Below, piece after piece: positions 57,481 to 64,000 of a stretch of DNA of 64,000 nt. The notes under the pieces were generated by a model. The model was not told the DNA's origin. It saw only the letters and a program-made list of their open reading frames with translations, and did no database searches. Numbering within the stretch: the stretch's first letter is position 1; every line of letters begins with the position of its first letter. Source of the stretch: Paraescarpia echinospica (taxonomy: Eukaryota > Annelida > Polychaeta > Sabellida > Siboglinidae); contig CM034537.1 of the NCBI GenBank assembly GCA_020002185.1, forward strand, positions 13,981,905 to 14,045,904. Direction: 5' to 3'. The position numbers and the translations under genes were made by a program.

Positions 57481-57939
57481 ATGTATAGCACTGCAAACTT
57501 CATGGATATGGCATTGTTTAAAATATATATTATGTATAGCACTGCAAGCTTCATGGATATGGCATTGTTTAAAATATATATTATGTGTAGCACTGCAAGC
57601 TTCATGGATATGGCATTGTTTAAAATATATATTATGTATAGCACTGCAAGCTTCATGGATATGGCATTGTTTAAAATATATATTATGTGTAGCACTGCAA
57701 GCTTCACGGATATGGCATTTTTTTAAATATATATTATGTATAGCACTGCAAGCTTCATGGATATGGCATTGTTTAAAATATATATTATGTATAGCACTGC
57801 AAGCTTCATGGATATGGCATTGTTTAAAATATATATTATGTATAGCACTGCAAGCTTCATGGATATGGCATTATTTAAAATATATATTATGTATAGCACT
57901 GCAAACTTTGTGGATATGGCATTATTTAAAATAAGTATT
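57481..57939. repeat. 51-bp minisatellite, nine copies
   Basis: Nine head-to-tail copies of a 51-bp unit (ATGTATAGCACTGCAAGCTT..TTTAAAATATATATT). Because 51 is divisible by three the plus frame reads MYSTASFMDMALFKIYI repeatedly, broken once by a stop in copy 5, and part of the minus strand is open too. This is a repeat artefact, not a gene. It lies 0.8 kb upstream of SNRPD1. Confidence 0.95.
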
Positions 57940-58296
57940 TAATACTTGTCTGTTCAGCAATATAATTTACAATTTGTCTATTGCATATATAATATTAAGA
58001 GTGTTTTTATATATAATAAGCTACAAGACAAATATGTAATCAAGCCTATGGATGTTGAAGAATGCATTTTGTTGTAGTCTGCTGAAGTTAGTAGTCAAAA
58101 ATAAAATGTTGAACTATATATTATATCGTATATATGAACATTAATCTTACAGTGAATAACTGTTATTTTACTAATACAAATCCATCTTTGGTATAAAGGA
58201 TTAGGCAGTTTCAAGCCTATGAGCATATATGATGATATGGAAGTTGAAATTATACAATAAATGTATACTATATAACTAATTTGCAGTATTGTAACG
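57940..58296. other. No feature seen
   Basis: Very AT-rich spacer between the minisatellite and the direct repeat copy upstream of SNRPD1. Confidence 0.5.
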
Positions 58297-58556
58297 GCTA
58301 GTACACTGTATAATTATAAATACCACTAGATATAATGATCATATAAAATAATAATAACATTGAGTAAAACACATACAAGTTAATTTTATTTACTGTAACC
58401 ACTATAGTCAAAGTACCTACATAATCATAATTGTTAGTTTAATTAGCTTCATACTTCCTTTTTGCCTGTTTTCGTCCAGACAAAAATCAGTTAATGCCAA
58501 AAGTAATTATCATCATAAACACAAATCATACTGTGCCTTAATTTGTCATAAAATAG
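58297..58556. repeat. Direct repeat copy 1, upstream of SNRPD1
   Basis: About 260 bp beginning GCTAGTACACTGTATAATTA, strongly similar to 63154-63401 in the same orientation, with some small indels. It is non-coding. It could be a dispersed repeat or a local duplication. Confidence 0.88.
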
Positions 58557-58781
58557 AAAGCAATTTAAGTGCAACTAAACTCGTTTTTAATAATCCAATT
58601 CCTGGTTTGTTAATGTTTTAATTTTGAACTATCGAGAAGGTCCCCAAAATTATTGTTCAAACAAAGCAGCCAAAGTCACTTGCCATCGCCTAGAACGCCT
58701 ACTGCCATAACGAGGCTCAGCGCTAAACTTGCGAATTTTTATCTGTGGACGATATTGTGGGCGTATGCAATCCAAACCATC

Positions 58782-61700
58782 ATGAAGCTAGTACGGTGTG
58801 TATATCATAATTTATCAATTGATTTGTATTCAGAAACATAGATGTGATATACCACGTATTATTTTTGCGATACTTTGACGTTTTATATGCAATAAGCACC
58901 ACTGAAGTTAGCATGTCTTGTAAACAAAACCGCCGGTTTTTATTAATATAGCCCAGTATTTGCTTTTCGTTTAATATTTTACCATTGTTATACATGTATG
59001 TCAATAAAATCACATATACGTTTCATCTGTTAAGTTATGTTGCCAACAATTTGCAGAATAAACGGCAATTTCAGTCGTATTTGATGTATTTACTAAATTA
59101 TCGCTCACCGTTGTTACAACGCACACGCAATGTTTGTGTTTAGTCGTAAAAACTGCATGTACCATTTCTATTATGTTCGAACATGATAGTGGCCTACAAG
59201 TAACAGCACAAAGTGTAAGACTAGTATACAATGTAACATTTATAATTATGATCTCGGGCGCAAGTCTCAATCCATTCCAAGTCATTATTTATGTAGTTGT
59301 AGATTAGACGACTGGAGCCTGGACTAGAGGTAGGGAGGTCGGTGAAAATGCAATAATTCATCAGATTGGTAAATGCAAAACACCATTGGAAAGGTCTATT
59401 TAAGAGATAAACAGCCATACCAGTTCTAAATCTCTGTGACGAAAACTGGCGAAGTTATAGACAATTATGTAAAGGCCATTGAATAAATTTGTGTGACAGT
59501 TTTTTTTATCTGAAGGAAATGTGAAAAAATAATCTTGTACAGTACAAAAAACTTAGCTAAAACTTGATATTTTATGTATTTCCTTTAAATATAATTTAAG
59601 AAAGGAATTATACATAAATTAAGTTTAACTAGGCTACTAACCTTTTGGAAAAGCTTACAAAAGTATCTCCAGGTCCCCCACTCTCAAATCGTCATCCATA
59701 ATATATATACGTCTACACAATATATCTGGCTCGTTGTCAAATACCACATTGAACCAGCTTGGGAAGCCTGCTACCCAAAGGTTGGAGGATATGCTTTAAT
59801 GGTTTCCATTATGTGGATATCAAAAAAATCTGACATGTTTTAGAAGGTGTAGGTATACCAGCAAAATCATTTGGACGTTAGTTAGTACGTGCATGCATGT
59901 CATGTATGCACAGTTAGTAAAGTGTGTGTGAGAGTATAAACATAGCGAAATATTGCATGCATTGATGTAAACATTCTGGTTTGGCCTTGCACCATATAAT
60001 TATGTAAACATAATTTATATGTAGGTTTGTGTGTGTGTCCTCATGTGCGTGTGCGTAAAATTAGTAAAGTGAGAAGGATAGCCAACTACTGCAAGCAACA
60101 ATAAGCATTCCGCTACACAGCATGCATGTACAACATTATATATATACATACATACATATATATATATATATTGCTATGCAACTTTGAATTATCTGATATA
60201 ATGTTATATCTGCAAAGATCCGTTTGTAGAAACTGGCGTTTCTAAGACGTTTAGAACAGATTTCAACAACCTGTTTGACGCACCTTGTTTTTTTTAGAAA
60301 GCACCGCATTTCATTGCTTAAGAAGAATGTCCTTGCAGCATTCAAAAATAAAATGTTGAAAAAGCATGCATATCAATCACCACTGAAGCAAAATGTTGCA
60401 CTGTACCAACACCAGGAAATGTTAAATCATGTTATATATTCATCTACAAATTAAATACTTCTATGAAGATACAGTAAAAAAACACCACCAAGCCAATGTT
60501 TATACATGCAGTTAGTTACATCAAGATCAATGCAGTGTAATTAGAAGTATATTAGATGTCTAATTTATGGAGGGGGTTGTCATTTATTTGTTGTCATTTG
60601 TTATTTATTTTGCATGATTATAACATGAAAACAAACTTAAAATATTCATATAACGTCCACCATATAATACCTGATAGCATGTCTGTGCATGTGTAAACAC
60701 GAATAACAAATGCATGGCTAAACCAAAACTTCAGAATATAAGATTGCAACAATGTGTACGCCGGGTATATGAGCGATAATAGGAGAAATTCGTTGCCGGA
60801 CATGGGGTACCGCTACGTTCGAGCTTGGGACAAAAATGGGCAAAGGTGTATCTCTGCCAAATTTGCATTAATATTACGTTTATACATTACTAAATAGCAC
60901 ATGTGTAGTTTGCCAGAGTTTCCGCAAGCTGTTCATACCTTAAATCCTCTCTAAATATGACCAATGTTCAACATATCATATTTTTCTTAATTTTATATCA
61001 ATTCATACAAGAAACACGTCAAAAGAAAGAGCATCATTTTGCGATTTTAACCATACCGCCAAACAGCATGGCGGGTAATAACGCGAGTACGTGATTTTAT
61101 GAGAAACACCTCCCTTCCGCGAAATTAAATATGGCTGCGTCCGCAACGAAACAAAATTTCAAGCAGGTATTTTTATCACAAAGAAGACATATTTATGTTT
61201 CTTTTGATATAAAATATATGATCAGTCTTTATAAATCAAGGGACTTACAATTTTTTAAACATAGACGATTTAACATTGCATCCCAATGCAAATGCGTTTG
61301 CGTGATTTCTTCCGACCTCCCTACTAGAGGCACCTTTCTAATTTCTCACAAAGAAATGTGGTAATCTGCAAAAGACGGCACTTGAGTTGAAAGACGGCAC
61401 TTGTGTCGAATCCGGACCCACCTTGATTTGAGTGCCTAAGTTCTATCATTCAACATCATCCAGGCATATTTATATTACAAAAATATTGTCTTAAGACTTA
61501 GTGCAAGCCCAAACAGCAACCCAGTTTGCACTAGTCTGCACCGCTCCGCCCGTGCATTATGGCATCACGCACATAAATTGAGTCATATAGCAGTGTATAT
61601 TGATGCAAACCGGGGCGCTATTTGCACCTCAAAAGTGCGCTAACATGTAATATTCTTAAACGTAAATATGCCTGGGATAGTTTTGAATGATAGACCTAAT

Positions 61701-63598
61701 GCACTGAGGTATCAAAGTTAGCTAAAACTAACAAAGTTAGGTATAACGCCGAAACCGAGGTGGGCCCGGATTCAACACAAGTGTCCGAAAGACTTAAATT
61801 AACCCAAACTATTTTTACATACGTTGTACTTGTAAACAAGCATCAAATTAACAAAGAAGAGGATGAAACAAATGCAAACAAAATCTTAGGTTTTCTTCAG
61901 CAGAATATCAAACTAATTTACAGAAAATATACAGTAAGAAAATAAAAGAAACAGCATAAAAAGACTTAGTAAGACTGGTCCTAGAACATTCCCGGCCCCT
62001 TAGCGATGCCCACATTGTCTAAGACATGACTGCCCCCAAGAAGGTGCAGAAGACAGCAGCACCCTGGGTCATCACCGTCAGATACTATCTCCCTTCTTGC
62101 ATAAACTCCACCTTGAGACGGTAATCTGACCAGCCCTCCAATCCATAGAAAGAAAGCATTACTCAATATAAAAATACCTTGCCTTCTGCTTTTCTGTCAC
62201 TGAATACACAAGCATAGTAAGTGTATTGGACAAGATTGACACATGCAAATAAGCTTGACCCTGTCCTACATGACTATTGCTGCAGCATAACCGGCTGCCT
62301 GAATTTACATAGACAGTCTACATCTGCTGGCTGGCTAGCTCCTCTGTGCATCCGGCAGACTGTTACTAGCCTCAGAGAGAGATCAGACAAGCATCATACA
62401 CAAAACAGTGAACACCGAGCCCTTAGCCAGTTCTAAATACTTTTTGCAAGTCTTGAATTAATCAAAACTACCTTTTAGCATGTGAACAGCTTGCATGGAA
62501 GTCATTCACGTCAATCACAGAAATTATTGGTCAGTTTAGTTTTTTCAATGATAAACCAATGTAATTTGAGGCATTTATTTAATTAAACTGATCCATTAAT
62601 TTGTTTCATTACCAGTTGTGCTATGATGATAGCCACTAATGTGGGCCCCAAGTCTTCGAATTATTAAATAATCTAGTGGCCAGATTGCCCCCTCTAAATT
62701 CCACCAGTCTTATCAGTTATAATTACCTGTCATACCCAATCTTGAAGACAGGCAGACAGGTCTTTGGCTGGTGAACACCAACTACACAACTATATATCCA
62801 CTGTGAGCTGATTGAAGTCACAGAAAAGTGTCCTAAAAGCCACTGAACTATCACCCAGCAACACCAGATAGGAAATGTGGACATTATGACTGAGTGTCAG
62901 TTATTCCAATGGAATTATAACCAGCTGAATCCATACCAGCAAGGCCTGACTAACCATCACTCTGCTGTTGTTCATTGAACCGTTTGAAAACGAGCCGGCT
63001 GAGCCAAGACCACCATGAGGAGCTATATTGATGAAACACAGTGAACAAAATTGACTGGTGAAGACAGACAATGTCCCAGCTCCTCTTGTATCAGATAGTG
63101 GACGACCCGTGCACACTGCCAGATCTACAGTCATCATCACGGACCGGGCTAAAGCTAGTACACTGTATAATTATAAATACCAGTAGATATAATGATCATA
63201 CAAAATAATAATACAAGTTAATTTTACTTACTATAACCAGTATAGCCAAAGTACCTGGATAATCAGAATTGTTAGTTTAATTAGCTTCATACTTAATTCC
63301 TTTTTGCCTTTTTTCATCCAGACAAAAAATCAGTTGATGCTAAAAGTAATTGTCATCATAAATACAAATCATGTTGTGCCTTAATATGCGTCAGAAAATA
63401 GCAACACCTTGTGTGAAGGACACGATAAGAACTAACATTTTCTTGTTTTGTGGTATTTGTGTTGGAGGCACCGTATAATTGGTGCCCGTTGATACACTTT
63501 ACAGTGTTGGTTTTCTTGCAGGTTTTTGATGAAGTTGAGTCACGAGACGGTCACAATCGAGCTAAAGAATGGCACACAGGTGCATGGAACCATCACAG
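58782..63598 (+). CDS. SNRPD1: Small nuclear ribonucleoprotein Sm D1, exons 1-2 (gene continues beyond window)
   Basis: Sm D1 is one of seven Sm proteins that form the ring around U1, U2, U4 and U5 snRNA in the spliceosome. Exon 1 coding part is only 14 bases (58782-58795, ATG AAG CTA GTA CG) followed by GTGTGT. Exon 2 is 63522-63598, after TTTTCTTGCAG and before GTAAGT. Joined, they encode [20 protein letters not shown] and then [10 protein letters not shown], the Sm1 motif start, which matches the highly conserved N-terminus of the family. Arg5 is split by the intron. The 4.7-kb first intron holds a hairpin MITE and one copy of a 250-bp direct repeat. Later exons with the Sm2 motif and the RG-rich tail are outside the window. 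The promoter shows no TATA box. The short first exon is easy to miss, but its phase and residues fit exactly. Confidence 0.93.
60139..60172. repeat. TA/CATA microsatellite in SNRPD1 intron 1
   Basis: A run of TATATATACATACATACATATATATATA-type dinucleotide and tetranucleotide repeats. Confidence 0.9.
61397..61786. mobile_element. Long-hairpin MITE, copy B (inverted relative to copy A)
   Basis: The ends are GCACTTGTGTCGAATCCGG and CCGGATTCAACACAAGTGTCC. Internal blocks such as AGTGCGCTAACATGTAATATTC and AAATATGCCTGGGAT match copy A (38994-39415) on the opposite strand. GAAAGAC occurs next to both ends (about 61389 and 61787), a possible target duplication. A partial tandem copy of AAAGACGGCACTTG just left of it makes that uncertain. 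It is non-coding and sits within SNRPD1 intron 1. Confidence 0.85.
63154..63401. repeat. Direct repeat copy 2, in SNRPD1 intron 1
   Basis: About 248 bp matching 58297-58556 in the same orientation (for example GTTAGTTTAATTAGCTTCAT in both). It lies 120 bp before exon 2. Confidence 0.88.
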
Positions 63599-64000
63599 GT
63601 AAGTGGATTAAAAAATCACCTGTTTCATTTTTATTAATTTAGTAAACAACTGCTATTATTGTAAAGCACTAAATTAATTCCAGATGAGTCTATTTTAACT
63701 TGTAGCAGATTAAATCAAACCAAGTCACCATTTTTCCATGTAGGAAAATTTGCCAGAAACAGAATTTGATATAAAACTGAAAATTTGGTGAATTAGAGAT
63801 AATAATTGTGTGGGGAGTTTGGCTTCGGCTCTGTGCAGCTTGTAAAGTGCAATTGAAATTCACAAATATGCCTTGCTTAAGAATGGAGCAAGATTGGGAT
63901 AAAAACGTTTTAATGCAGCTTATTATGGAAGATCAGTATGCTAACATTGGGTCACAAACATTAGCTTTTTTGCTGTGATGAACGGAAAGCTACTGGTGCG

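Noticed and set aside
57450..57942. Repeat-protein frames on both strands (MYSTASF type and MKLAVL type)
   Set aside because: They come from a 51-bp minisatellite without any gene signals.

Overview
The window is animal (metazoan) nuclear DNA, probably from a marine invertebrate. It holds two recognisable host genes, both split by introns with GT..AG ends. One is WRNIP1 (45619-54938, eight coding exons, complete). The other is the start of SNRPD1, encoding Sm D1 (58782-63598, exons 1 and 2, running off the right edge). The remaining roughly 45 kb on the left is almost entirely transposable elements. The species cannot be fixed from sequence alone. The mix of Mag/SURL-like Ty3/gypsy elements, a Gmr1-type element, CR1 and RTE LINEs and tRNA-derived SINEs would fit a lancelet, echinoderm, hemichordate or mollusc.

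Left part (1-18.8 kb): a nested set of elements. The outer layer is an old Ty3/gypsy element of Gmr1 type on the minus strand (2273-18568). Its integrase lies upstream of its reverse transcriptase, as in Ty1/copia. A small TA-flanked element (2340-2790), a nearly full-length CR1-type LINE (8798-13672) and a young gypsy element (4023-8590) have inserted into it. The young gypsy has 186-bp LTRs that differ at one position by eye, a 5-bp target duplication GTTCC and an uninterrupted 1335-residue Gag-Pol frame.

Middle (18.8-45 kb): an RTE/BovB-like LINE relic (about 18836-22060) and a foldback element (23226-23662). Next is a second nest, in which a short L2/CR1-like LINE (24005-36551) is split twice. 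The first split is a decayed gypsy on the minus strand (24265-28787, target duplication CACAC). The second is a tandem array LTR-internal-LTR-internal-LTR (29297-36152), whose two 3.35-kb units are almost identical. Both units encode Gag, protease and integrase but lack reverse transcriptase and RNase H. After a stretch with a tRNA-derived SINE and a long-hairpin MITE comes a fourth decayed gypsy (40182-44914).

Right part (45-64 kb): WRNIP1 and SNRPD1 lie on the plus strand about 3.8 kb apart, with introns carrying a SINE, a 16-bp minisatellite, a second copy of the hairpin MITE and a 250-bp direct repeat. Between the genes are a LINE 3' fragment and a 51-bp minisatellite. WRNIP1 acts in DNA-damage tolerance and fork protection, and Sm D1 is a core spliceosomal snRNP protein. 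Nothing suggests they work together.

The most unusual object is the tandem gypsy array without reverse transcriptase. The intact gypsy and the Gmr1-type nest come next.
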